Shown: one piece after another, positions 39,527 through 47,385 of the stretch
Layout of the letters: the number at the start of each line of letters is the position of its first letter
Numbering within the stretch: position 1 is the first letter of the stretch
Assembly (NCBI RefSeq): GCF_000349325.1
Contig: NC_020504.1
Span: 4,250,053 to 4,314,052, forward strand
Direction: 5' to 3'
Source: Streptomyces davaonensis JCM 4913
GTDB lineage: Bacteria > Actinomycetota > Actinomycetes > Streptomycetales > Streptomycetaceae
DNA length: 64,000 nt
Position numbers and translations under genes: made by a program
The notes under the pieces: model-generated
Database searches by the model: none
Seen by the model: only the letters and a program-made list of their open reading frames with translations
What the model was told of the DNA's origin: nothing

Positions 39527-39539
39527 TCACCTGAGGTGA
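39527..39539. promoter_or_regulatory. Perfect inverted repeat in the nuoA-NlpC intergenic region
   Basis: TCACC-TGA-GGTGA is a perfect 5-3-5 repeat, next to the palindrome GTGATCAC (39523-39530). Other odd repeats nearby are CACAA-GCT-TTGTG around 39444 and several scattered GTGATC hexamers. None matches a regulator I can name with certainty; the BldD core (inner bases) is not met. Confidence 0.35.
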
Positions 39540-39673
39540 CATTTCCGCTCGTCGTCGCAGCTCGGAGGGGTCGTCTCAATATCAAGAGAGTTCCTCTGCA
39601 TGCAAATTGGTGATGGACGCGGACGCTTGATAGTGGACTCCGTTCACACGTCAGAGGGAGGTCCGGGGTGCGG

Positions 39674-39689
39674 TGTGGACGCGTGCACA
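39674..39689. promoter_or_regulatory. Second Rex-like site in the nuoA-NlpC intergenic region
   Basis: TGTGGACGCGTGCACA agrees with the full palindrome TGTGAACGCGTTCACA at 14 of 16 positions. It lies 414 bp upstream of nuoA and 340 bp before the NlpC/P60 gene. The remaining 39261-40028 region has no gene; it is the longest non-coding stretch near the operon and probably holds both divergent promoters. Confidence 0.5.
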
Positions 39690-40028
39690 CATTCACGAGC
39701 GACTCGGGTCCGGGACGCGACCGGGTCGCGACCGGGTCATGCGCGCGGGACGCGGCCACCTCCGTAACCGTTGCGTGACCTCCGCCACATCCATGAGAGG
39801 GCCGTGAGAACCGGGCTTGGCCACCTGCCTCAACAAGTGGTAAGCGCGGGGCAATTCGGGCGAACCGATGAAAGGCCGTGATCACGGGCGGGTTGGGCTA
39901 CGTCCGCAATGTCCGTTACGGCGTCAATAAAGGGCGACACACCCGGGGTTCACGAGGTCGATTGAACAACTGTGGCGCAGCACACGTTTCTTGTAGGTAT
40001 GGAGGAGCCCCTGATACCGGTTGTTCTC

Positions 40029-40829
40029 ATGTCCCACACCGCTCACATACGCAGCCACCGGAAACCCCGCCGCACCGGGTCCACGACCCTCGCGATGCGC
40101 GCCGGAGTTGCCGGTGGCGTCCTCAGCATGGCAGCGGCGGGCGCGTCGGCCACGGCGAGCGCCGCCGAGCCGGTCACGCAGACCCTCGAACTGCCCACCC
40201 TGACGGCCGACCTGGCCGCTCAGGTCGCGGAGTCCGCGGACGCCACGCAGCAGGCCGCGGCCAGCTACGAGCTCCAGGCCGAGCGCGACGCCGCAGCGGC
40301 GGCCGCCGCGAAGGAGGCCAAGGCCGACCTCGCCGAGGCCAAGGAGAAGGCGGAGGCCAAGAAGAAGGCCGCCGAGGCCGCTCGCAAGGCCGCCGCGGAG
40401 CGCGCCGCCCGCAGCGCCGAGCGGGCCACGCTCGCCACGACCAGCGCGTCCACCACCGCCTCGGCCCCGGCCAGCGGCAGTGTGGGGACGGTCATCTCCT
40501 TCCTCAAGGCCCAGCTCGGCGACGCCTACGTCATGGGCGCCACCGGCCCCAACGCGTGGGACTGCTCCTCGCTGGTGCAGGCCGCCTTCAAGCAGGTCGG
40601 CGTGGACCTGCCCCGCGTCTCGCAGGACCAGTCGATGGCCGGCACGGACGTGTCGCTGTCCAACCTCCAGGTCGGGGACATCCTGTACTGGGGCGGCAAG
40701 GGCTCGGCGTACCACGTGGGTGTGTACATCGGGAACGGTCAGTACCTGGACGCCGCCAACCCGTCCAAGGGTGTGGTCATTCAGGACCTTTCCGGCTATC
40801 CCGCTTCGGGCGCGGTGCGCGTACTCTGA
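40029..40829 (+). CDS. Secreted NlpC/P60-family cell-wall endopeptidase
   Basis: A 266-residue exported hydrolase. Signal peptide residues 1-~46 (basic RKPRR, hydrophobic core, ASAAEP). Residues ~85-135 are a long Ala/Lys/Glu coiled-coil. The catalytic domain has Cys179 in AWDCSSLVQAAF and His229 in SAYHVGVYIG, with DAAN as the third position. Most relatives have DCSGL; here the residue after CS is Ser. ATG 40029 matches the ortholog start as I recall it, though its ribosome-binding site is weak; ATG 39999 has a better one. Likely cleaves stem peptides during growth or septation. Confidence 0.88.
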   Translation: MSHTAHIRSHRKPRRTGSTTLAMRAGVAGGVLSMAAAGASATASAAEPVTQTLELPTLTADLAAQVAESADATQQAAASYELQAERDAAAAAAAKEAKADLAEAKEKAEAKKKAAEAARKAAAERAARSAERATLATTSASTTASAPASGSVGTVISFLKAQLGDAYVMGATGPNAWDCSSLVQAAFKQVGVDLPRVSQDQSMAGTDVSLSNLQVGDILYWGGKGSAYHVGVYIGNGQYLDAANPSKGVVIQDLSGYPASGAVRVL

Positions 40830-40907
40830 CGCACAGCCCATAACGGGCACAACAGTACGGATGGGGCCGCAGCCGCTCGGGGGCAGCGGCCCCGTCCGGC
40901 ACCTCCG

Positions 40908-42719
40908 CTAGCCGAGGTCGAAGGTGTTGGGCAGACCCAGCCGGTAGCGGAGTTCGTCGACCCGCTTCAGCGGCTCCAGCTCGGGCGGGCGGTACAGGCC
41001 CGCGATCGCGCAGCGTTCGGCGCCCGAATTGTCGGCGTCCAGTACGGCGTTGGCCGCGGCGCGAGCCGCCTCATTGGCACCCTCCATGGACGCGAGGTCG
41101 ATGTCGGTGCGGACGAAGTCCCCCGAGAGGAAGAAATTGGGCACCCGCGTATGGGCCGTGGGACGGTTGTAGAAGGTGCCCGTGGGGTGGATCATCAGTT
41201 GCTCGCGGTTCTGCGGGTCGGGGCCGCCCAGGCCGGTCACCGCCGGGTCCATGAACCAGCCGAGCCGGTCGGCGTCGGTGAGGGTCGTCTTCCCGGAGTC
41301 GTTCAGCGCGTCCTTCAGCTGCGCCCACAGTTCGGCGACGACCTCCTCGCGCGTGCACTCGCGAGCCGGCTTCCCGTACAGGATGCCCGGCTTGTCCCAC
41401 TCGGAGATGATCGCGGAGAGACAGTCCCGGGCGCTTCCGTCGCCGTAGTCGCGCGAGAAGTCCCGTCCGGCCCAGAACTGGGCCTGGCCGACCGCCGTCA
41501 CCGCCCAGGGTGAGTCCAGGCAGTTGACGTGGCCGTGCACGACCGGGGTGGGCGTGCGGAGATAGAACATCACGCCGGTCATCCAGTCCGTCCGCAGGGC
41601 GTCGCAGCGCGCGAGCTGCGGGTCAGCGGCGCGCAGGGCCGGGCCCCACGTCACGCGCGCGTGCTCCACCGGCAGCGCGCTGACGTAGTGGTCGGCGGTG
41701 ACGGTGCGGTCCTGGCCGCCGTCGCGGGCCGAGACCTGGACGCCGGTCACCCGCCCGCCCGCGTAGAGCACCTCGCGGACCCTGGTGCCGAGGACGAACT
41801 CGACGCCGAGTGAGCGCAGATGCCGCTCCCAGGGGTCGATCCAGGCCTCGGTGGTGGGGGCGTTGAGCACCCGGTCGATGTCGGCGTCGCCGTCCTGGCC
41901 CCGGCCGAGCAGTCCCCACAGCAGCAGGGCCTCGATGATGACGCGGCCCACCGTGCGGGTGGAGGCCACCTCCGCGCGGGTGGCGACCAGATTGCGGGTC
42001 TGGCCGATGGCGAGGAGCGAGCGGTACTCCTCGCTCATCTCCTCCGCGCGCAGGAAGTCCCACCAGGAGGTCTTCTCCCACTCGTCCTCGCGGCGGGCGT
42101 CGCAGCTGGTGAGATGGACCAGGATCCGGTCGACGAAGTAGGCGGCCTCATGGGCGGGCAGCCGGGTGCCGAGGTCCAGGACCGACAGGAGCTGGTCGCG
42201 GATCCAGGACAGGGTGAGGGTGCCGGGGGCGGGCGGGGTGGTGGCGCGGCGCAGCGGGAAGTGCAGGTCGGGTCGGCCTCCCGCGCGGGCGAAGAGGGCC
42301 TCGGTGCCGCTGACGAGGTTGTCGTGGACGCCGTTCGCGTTGCCTGGGAAGGGGATGCGGCGCAGGGTGTCCGGGAGGTTGCGGTAGAAGCCGGGGAAGA
42401 AGCGGAAGCCGTGCTCGCCGGGGAGATCGGCGCGGCCGCCGGCCGCGGTACCGGGGACGGGCATCGAGCGGGCCTTGCCGCCGAGGGCGTCGTAGTACTC
42501 GTAGACGGTGACGGCGTACCCGCGTTCGGCGAGTTCCTGGGCCACGCTGAGACCGGCGACTCCGCCGCCGAGGACGGCGACGCGCTTCCCGGCGGGTGCG
42601 GCGGCGAACGCGGGGCCCGTGGCGCCTAACGCCAGGGCGGCTCCTCCAGTGGCCGTGAGGAAGCGTCTGCGGGTGTGGCCGGCGTTCTCCTGAGCGTTCC
42701 GGGTGTGTTCTGTTGTCAT
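40908..42719 (-). CDS. Tat-exported FAD-dependent amine oxidase/desaturase-like oxidoreductase
   Basis: A 603-residue flavoprotein. A twin-arginine signal (TRRRFLTATGGAALALG, RRR at 17-19) precedes a Rossmann FAD site GGGVAGLSVAQELAERGY (from residue 51) and the sequence GEHGFRFFPGFYRNLPDTLRRIP, as in phytoene-desaturase/HpnE-like and tyramine-oxidase-type enzymes. The C-terminal FAD-ATG-like region is NFFLSGDFVRTDIDLASMEGANEAARAA. It is unusual that such an enzyme is exported folded. It starts 98 bp from the divergent def gene. Substrate unknown. Confidence 0.85.
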   Translation of the reverse strand: MTTEHTRNAQENAGHTRRRFLTATGGAALALGATGPAFAAAPAGKRVAVLGGGVAGLSVAQELAERGYAVTVYEYYDALGGKARSMPVPGTAAGGRADLPGEHGFRFFPGFYRNLPDTLRRIPFPGNANGVHDNLVSGTEALFARAGGRPDLHFPLRRATTPPAPGTLTLSWIRDQLLSVLDLGTRLPAHEAAYFVDRILVHLTSCDARREDEWEKTSWWDFLRAEEMSEEYRSLLAIGQTRNLVATRAEVASTRTVGRVIIEALLLWGLLGRGQDGDADIDRVLNAPTTEAWIDPWERHLRSLGVEFVLGTRVREVLYAGGRVTGVQVSARDGGQDRTVTADHYVSALPVEHARVTWGPALRAADPQLARCDALRTDWMTGVMFYLRTPTPVVHGHVNCLDSPWAVTAVGQAQFWAGRDFSRDYGDGSARDCLSAIISEWDKPGILYGKPARECTREEVVAELWAQLKDALNDSGKTTLTDADRLGWFMDPAVTGLGGPDPQNREQLMIHPTGTFYNRPTAHTRVPNFFLSGDFVRTDIDLASMEGANEAARAAANAVLDADNSGAERCAIAGLYRPPELEPLKRVDELRYRLGLPNTFDLG

Positions 42720-42817
42720 GAGTACCGGAGGGTAGGGAGGGGCTCCGAAGGTCGGAAGCCCGATTCCCGGCCAGCCACAGCATCCACACAACCAGCAACG
42801 ACTCAAAGGGAGTTCAG

Positions 42818-43444
42818 ATGCCCAGCGTCTTCCTGCAAGGCAGGCCGGTCGACTCGTACCCGCCGCTCGCGCCCGAGGCCCGGCGCGGTGCGGTGCGGCG
42901 GATCACCGAGGTCGGCGAGGAGGTGCTGCACAAGCCGTGCCGGGACGTCACCGAGTTCGGGCCGGATCTCGCGGCGCTCATCGACGACATGTTCCTGACG
43001 ATGTACATCGCCGACGGCTGCGGGCTCGCGGCGAACCAGGTCGGGGTCGATCTGCGGCTGTTCGTCTACGACTGCCCGGACGACGACGGGGCCCGGCATG
43101 TCGGGCACATCGTCAACCCGGTCCTGGAGCAGCCCGACCCGGCCGGGCGCAGGCTGCTCGACGAGGGCGAGGGGTGCCTGTCGGTACCGGGCGCCGTCAT
43201 GGCCGTACCGCGCCCCGACCGGGCCGTGGTGCGAGGGCTGGACAGGGACGGCGAGCCGGTCGTCGTCGAGGGCACCGGCTACTTCGCCCGCTGTCTGGCG
43301 CACGAGACCGACCACACCACCGGGCAGGTCTACCTGGACCGGCTCTCCAAGCGGGACCGCAAGGACGCGCTGCGGCAGGTGACGGACCGGCGGGAGGAGG
43401 TGTTCGCCCGCCGGGCCGCCAACATCGAGGCGCTGAACAGCTGA
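42818..43444 (+). CDS. def: Peptide deformylase
   Basis: A 208-residue metalloenzyme that removes formyl groups from nascent proteins. Motif 1 GCGLAANQ (67-74), motif 2 EGCLS (118-122, metal Cys) and motif 3 HETDH (162-166) are all present; AAN replaces the commoner IAA in motif 1, a typical type-3/actinobacterial form. ATG 42818 has AAAGGGAG upstream. Streptomyces have several deformylases; this one is probably a secondary copy. The non-coding interval before the IS110 gene begins right after its stop. Confidence 0.92.
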   Translation: MPSVFLQGRPVDSYPPLAPEARRGAVRRITEVGEEVLHKPCRDVTEFGPDLAALIDDMFLTMYIADGCGLAANQVGVDLRLFVYDCPDDDGARHVGHIVNPVLEQPDPAGRRLLDEGEGCLSVPGAVMAVPRPDRAVVRGLDRDGEPVVVEGTGYFARCLAHETDHTTGQVYLDRLSKRDRKDALRQVTDRREEVFARRAANIEALNS

Positions 43445-43525
43445 TATGGAGGGCCTGGGTGTCAAGTGGGCATGCGGATGCCGACTCGATGTCCGGGCAT
43501 CAGTCTTGGTCGTGTCGGTGTGAGG

Positions 43526-43735
43526 GCCGGTGGGAGACGGCGTGTGGTGAGGCGTGTCGGTCGACGCGCGGTCAGGCTGATATGCGCGGGTTGGGTACCG
43601 CATGACCGGTTGTGCGTCGGGAGTGTTCCGCGGGTCTAGGGTCGAGCGTGGCCGCGCCAGATGTGGACGTGACTGCTCATAGCTATGCCGCGGGTCCTCC
43701 TCGCGTTGCCTGTCCAGCGCCCGTCTCCCACCGGC
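43526..43735. repeat. 15-bp inverted repeat in the 3' flank of the IS110-family gene
   Basis: GCCGGTGGGAGACGG (43526-43540) and CCGTCTCCCACCGGC (43721-43735) are perfect inverted copies separated by 180 bp, between def and the minus-strand IS110 transposase. No gene lies in 43445-43755. In the IS1111-type subgroup the guide RNA is encoded on this side of the transposase, so the repeat may be its closing stem. Confidence 0.5.
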
Positions 43736-43755
43736 TGTTTGTGGGCCGGCTGGTG

Positions 43756-44838
43756 TCAGGACGGCTCGTCCATCACGGCGAGGCTCCAGCACCACCCGGC
43801 CAGTTCGCGAGCGACGGCCACGGCGGCGATGGTGGGCCGCTTGTTGCGGGTGTCGAATCGCTTCCACCGCTGGTTGAGGCGCCGGTTGCCCCGCTCGGCC
43901 CGGTCCCGGACGGCGGGCGGCTGACCGGCCTGGCGGCGCATCAGCTCGCGGCTGGGACGGTAGCGCTTGCGGTGGTGCCAGGACGCCTCCACCAGCAGCC
44001 GGCGGGCGTGACTGTTGCCGGTCTTGGTGATCGGACCCTGCACCCGGCGCTCTCCGCTGGATGCTTCCGAGGGCACCAGCCCCAGATAGGAACTGATGGT
44101 GGCGCCGGTGAACCGGTGCCAGTCGCCGACCTCGACGGCCAGGCCGAAGGCGGTCAGCGTGCTGATCCCGCGCAGGCACCCCAGCCGCCCCACCACCGGC
44201 GCGAACGGCGAGGCGGCGGCCATCTGCTCGATGGCCCCGTCCAGCCGCCCGCGGCGGGCATGGGTGCTCAGCACGGTGTCGAAGGCTTCCTCGAAGGCCA
44301 GCCGCACGCCGAACCGGTCGAAGCAGAGCGAGCGCAGCCAACCCTCGTGCTCCTGCGTCCAGGCCGTGCCCTGCCACACCAGGCCCTGGCGCAGCAGCAG
44401 CTTGGACAGCCGGTGCCTCGCCCTCATCAGGTCCCCGCGCACGTCCTCGCGCGCTCGCACGAGATCCCGCGCGGCTTCCTCCGCCTCGGTGGGCACCCGC
44501 ACGGCCGGGAGTTCCCCGATCCGCAGCAGCCTGGCCAACCTCTCGGCATCCCGCCGGTCGGTCTTGACCCGATCCCCCGGCGGCCGCTCGATCTTCGACG
44601 GGGCCACCACCACGCACCGCACACCCGCCGCTGTTAACGCCCTGGCCAGCCCGAACCCAGTCGGCCCTGCCTCATACGCCACCGCCACCGGAGCGGGCAA
44701 CGACGCCACCCAGGCCAGCACCGCGTTCGTCTCCGGCGCCAGCCGCAGCGACCGGATCTCCCCGGAAACTCCATCGATCGCGGCCCCGACGACCGAACGG
44801 GCGTGAACATCCAGCCCGGCATACGTACGCTCGAACAT
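43756..44838 (-). CDS. IS110-family transposase (first copy)
   Basis: A 360-residue DEDD-type recombinase. The RuvC-like N-terminal domain has YAGLDVHARSVVGA (first Asp), EAGPTGFGL (Glu) and DRVKTDRRDAERL (paired Asp). The C-terminal domain has LRGISTLTAFGLAVE and SSYLGLVPSEASSGERR. ATG 44838 has GGGAGGT upstream. Coding appears intact. The 93 bp upstream hold two hairpins (CCGCCACTC-T-GAGTGGCGG and GCCGCAATTGCGG), then an IS982 insertion. The element's true ends are not determined. It is unlike the IS110 copy at 60.6 kb. Confidence 0.9.
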   Translation of the reverse strand: MFERTYAGLDVHARSVVGAAIDGVSGEIRSLRLAPETNAVLAWVASLPAPVAVAYEAGPTGFGLARALTAAGVRCVVVAPSKIERPPGDRVKTDRRDAERLARLLRIGELPAVRVPTEAEEAARDLVRAREDVRGDLMRARHRLSKLLLRQGLVWQGTAWTQEHEGWLRSLCFDRFGVRLAFEEAFDTVLSTHARRGRLDGAIEQMAAASPFAPVVGRLGCLRGISTLTAFGLAVEVGDWHRFTGATISSYLGLVPSEASSGERRVQGPITKTGNSHARRLLVEASWHHRKRYRPSRELMRRQAGQPPAVRDRAERGNRRLNQRWKRFDTRNKRPTIAAVAVARELAGWCWSLAVMDEPS

Positions 44839-44931
44839 GGCCGGCACCTCCCGCAATTGCGGCTCTACCGCCACTCAGAGTGGCGGCAACCCGCGCCAAC
44901 TTGCGAGTGAGGCGCCGGTTCTCCATACGGT

Positions 44932-45913
44932 CTAGACGAGTAGTTCCGATTGCGGGGTTCACGGACGCAGGGAGGGTGTCCAGCATCGGGTTGTGACGAC
45001 CGAGTTAGACACCCTCTTGACCGCACTGTACGTGCATGTCGATGACCATCTGAAGACCCCGCGGTGGCGTGGCCGGCCGCCCCGGCTGACCGACGCGGAA
45101 CTGGTCACCCTGGCCGTGGCCCAAGCGATGCTGGGCTTCCACTGCGAGGCCCGCTGGCTGCGCTTCGCCCACGCCCACCTGCATGGCCTGTTCCCCTACC
45201 TGCCCCAGCGCCCGGCCTACAACAAGCGCCTGAGAGCCGCGCTGGGCCTGGTCAAGCGGGCCATCCGTTCCCTCGCCACCGACTGTGACCTGTGGCTGGA
45301 CGATGTGTGGATCGTGGACTCGACGCCCGTCGAGTGCGCCCGCTCGCGTGAGACCGTCAAACGCTCCGACCTGGCCGGCTGGGCCAACTACGGCTATTGC
45401 CGCTCCCACTCACGCTTCTACTGGGGCCTGAAACTACACCTGGTGTGCACCCCGGCCGGCCTGCCCGTCACCTGGGCCCTGGCCGACCCCAAGATCGACG
45501 ACCGGCAGGTGCTGGCCGACCTGATCGACAACGAACCACATCTGGCCGCCGCCCGGCCGGGCCTGCTGATCCTGGCGGACAAGGGCTACATCGCCGCCGA
45601 ACTCGACCGCTTCCTCGCCGCCCGCGGCATCAGTCTGCTGCGGCCCTCCTACCGCAACCGCGGCATCCCACACCCGGCGGAGCCCCTGCTCAAGACGGTC
45701 CGTCAGCTGATCGAGTCGGTCAACGACACCCTCAAGGGCCAACTCGACCTGGAACAGCACGGCGGCCGGACCATCGAAGGCGTCGGCGTCCGCGTGGCTC
45801 AGCGGATCCTCGCCATGACCTGCGCGATCTGGCACAACCGGACCATCGGCGCACCCATCACCAGGTCACTGATCGCTTACGACCACTAAGCCACATCGGA
45901 ACTACTCGTCTAG
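44932..45913. mobile_element. IS982-family insertion sequence, 982 bp
   Basis: The 19-bp terminal inverted repeats CTAGACGAGTAGTTCCGAT (44932-44950) and its complement (45895-45913) are perfect. One transposase lies between. The outermost CTAG could instead be a 4-bp target duplication, since it is palindromic. The element lies just upstream of the first IS110 gene and its right end was later used as a target by the IS4 element. Confidence 0.88.
44993..45889 (+). CDS. IS982-family transposase
   Basis: A 298-residue DDE transposase. The first catalytic Asp is in VWIVDSTPVECARSRET, the second in LILADKGYIAAELD, and the Glu in VRQLIESVNDTLKGQLDLEQHGGR. WAYGYCRSHSRFYWGLKLHLV-type spacing (here WANYGYCRSH and YWGLKLHL) is characteristic of actinobacterial IS982 elements. 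GTG start, 43 bp inside the left inverted repeat; stops 6 bp before the right one. Intact and possibly active. Confidence 0.93.
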   Translation: MTTELDTLLTALYVHVDDHLKTPRWRGRPPRLTDAELVTLAVAQAMLGFHCEARWLRFAHAHLHGLFPYLPQRPAYNKRLRAALGLVKRAIRSLATDCDLWLDDVWIVDSTPVECARSRETVKRSDLAGWANYGYCRSHSRFYWGLKLHLVCTPAGLPVTWALADPKIDDRQVLADLIDNEPHLAAARPGLLILADKGYIAAELDRFLAARGISLLRPSYRNRGIPHPAEPLLKTVRQLIESVNDTLKGQLDLEQHGGRTIEGVGVRVAQRILAMTCAIWHNRTIGAPITRSLIAYDH

Positions 45914-45929
45914 GCCCAATACCGGTAAC

Positions 45930-47346
45930 TTAGGGCTTTGGTGTCCGCTTGACCCGTTTGGGTTTGGTGGCGCCAACGATGGTGACGGCCGGAACACGTG
46001 GGCGGTCTGCGACTCGGTGGGCAACGCGTTTGAGCGGCCAGCTGGCGACTTTGCGTTTGATGACGCGGGGGTTGGCCCGGCGGCGGCGCCGTGGCAGGAG
46101 GCGTTCGAGGAGTTCAGCGTGGGTGGCCTTGATGGCGCGGGCGAGCCGGCCGGGGGGAAAAGGCCGCCTGGTCGGTGACCTGGCGGCGCACGACGCGCAG
46201 TGAGCGGGTGAAGGAGATCCGGTCGGGGTCCTGGTCGACTTGTCGTGCAGCCTGGTGCATCAGGTGCCGGATGGCGTGGTGGACAAGCAGGAAGCCGTAA
46301 AGTTCCTGCTCAGCTCCGTCAGGATGCTGCGAACGCAGTACCAGGTGCGACCCGCCGAGGTGGGTCTTGATCTCGTCGAGGGTGGACTCGAACTCCCATC
46401 GCTGGGCGTAGAGGGCGGCCAGTTCGGCGGCCGGGGCCTTGTCCGGGTCGAGGATCGTGGTGATGAGCCGGTAGACGCCCTCATGTCCGGCAATGGTGTA
46501 TTCCACCGCGCGTACCGGCACCCCGCGACGGGTGTGGTGGATGTCGCTGCGGTCGAAGATCTCGGTGAGATACGAGCCGTCCGGCAACTGCTCGACCACC
46601 GGCAGCACGAGGTCTTTGCGTACCCGCCACAGCAGGTCCGCCCCGGTCGCCGCTGCCTCGCGCCACAGGTCCACGCCGTAAAAGCCGCGGTCGGCCAGCA
46701 GCAGCATGCCCTGCCGCAGGGATCTCAGGACCGTCCGGGCCAGGGTCTGCTCTCCGGTGCGAAGAGCTGCGAGCGCGACGTCGAAGACGGCGTGGGTGCC
46801 GCACTCCACCAGGCCGACCATGCGCAACTGCGGGTAGCCGACGTCCTGTTCACCGCGCCCGGAGCGGGGCGGACGGCCGAACGCCTCCACGTTCGCCTTC
46901 GTGTCGGGCAGGTCAAATGTGGTGCCGTCGATCGCGGTCAGCCGCCAGTCGCGGTAGAAGGCGCCCTGAGTGCCCGGTGTCGCAACCGGACGGCACACCC
47001 GCGCGAACAACTGCCGCATCGGCGCCACCCCCAGCCGGGACCTGGCTTTCCAGATCGCCGCCGTACTCGGCACCACCCACGATGCACGCCAACGCCGCGC
47101 ACCCTGCAAACCCGTGGTCAGCAGCCGGGCGACCTCCTCATAGCTCTGCCCGGAGAACAGGCACATCGCCAGCACGAAGTAGACCACCAGCCGGGCTGGC
47201 AACAGCCGGTTCCGCCGCTGCACGCGGCCCGTCTCCGCCAGCACCTCATCCACCAGCGACTGAGGAAACGCCTGCGTCAGCACCCCGACCGCGACCCGAT
47301 CCGACAACCGCTCACCAGATGACTTCAGTTGACCCGCTCTTGGCAC
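45930..47346 (-). pseudogene. IS4-family transposase, frameshifted near the C-terminus
   Basis: The frame from GTG 47346 runs to 46114 (410 residues) and contains the full catalytic core: Asp in TAIDGTTFDLPDT, Asp in MLLADRGFYGVDL and the YREK signature in YAQRWEFESTLDEIK. At AAFSPRPARP it leaves the family sequence; the next frame continues with RLARAIKATHAELLERLLPR and ends at 45930-45932. The switch lies at the run TTTTCCCCCC (complement of 46152-46161) and needs one base removed. Either a frameshift mutation or a +1 shift; the core would be translated in both cases. Confidence 0.82.
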
Positions 47347-47385
47347 ACCACAACAACGACCAGATTGCCCCTAAGTTACCGGTAT

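Noticed and set aside
39527..39539. BldD site at the TCACC-TGA-GGTGA repeat
   Set aside because: The inner positions do not fit the BldD consensus as I know it; left as an unassigned repeat.
39478..39885. A 135-codon open frame upstream of nuoA
   Set aside because: Low codon bias, no homology pattern, and it overlaps the Rex-like site and other regulatory repeats.
46114..46170. Programmed -1 frameshift in the IS4 transposase
   Set aside because: The conserved continuation is in the frame reached by removing a base (+1), not by a -1 slip, and no standard slippery heptamer is present.
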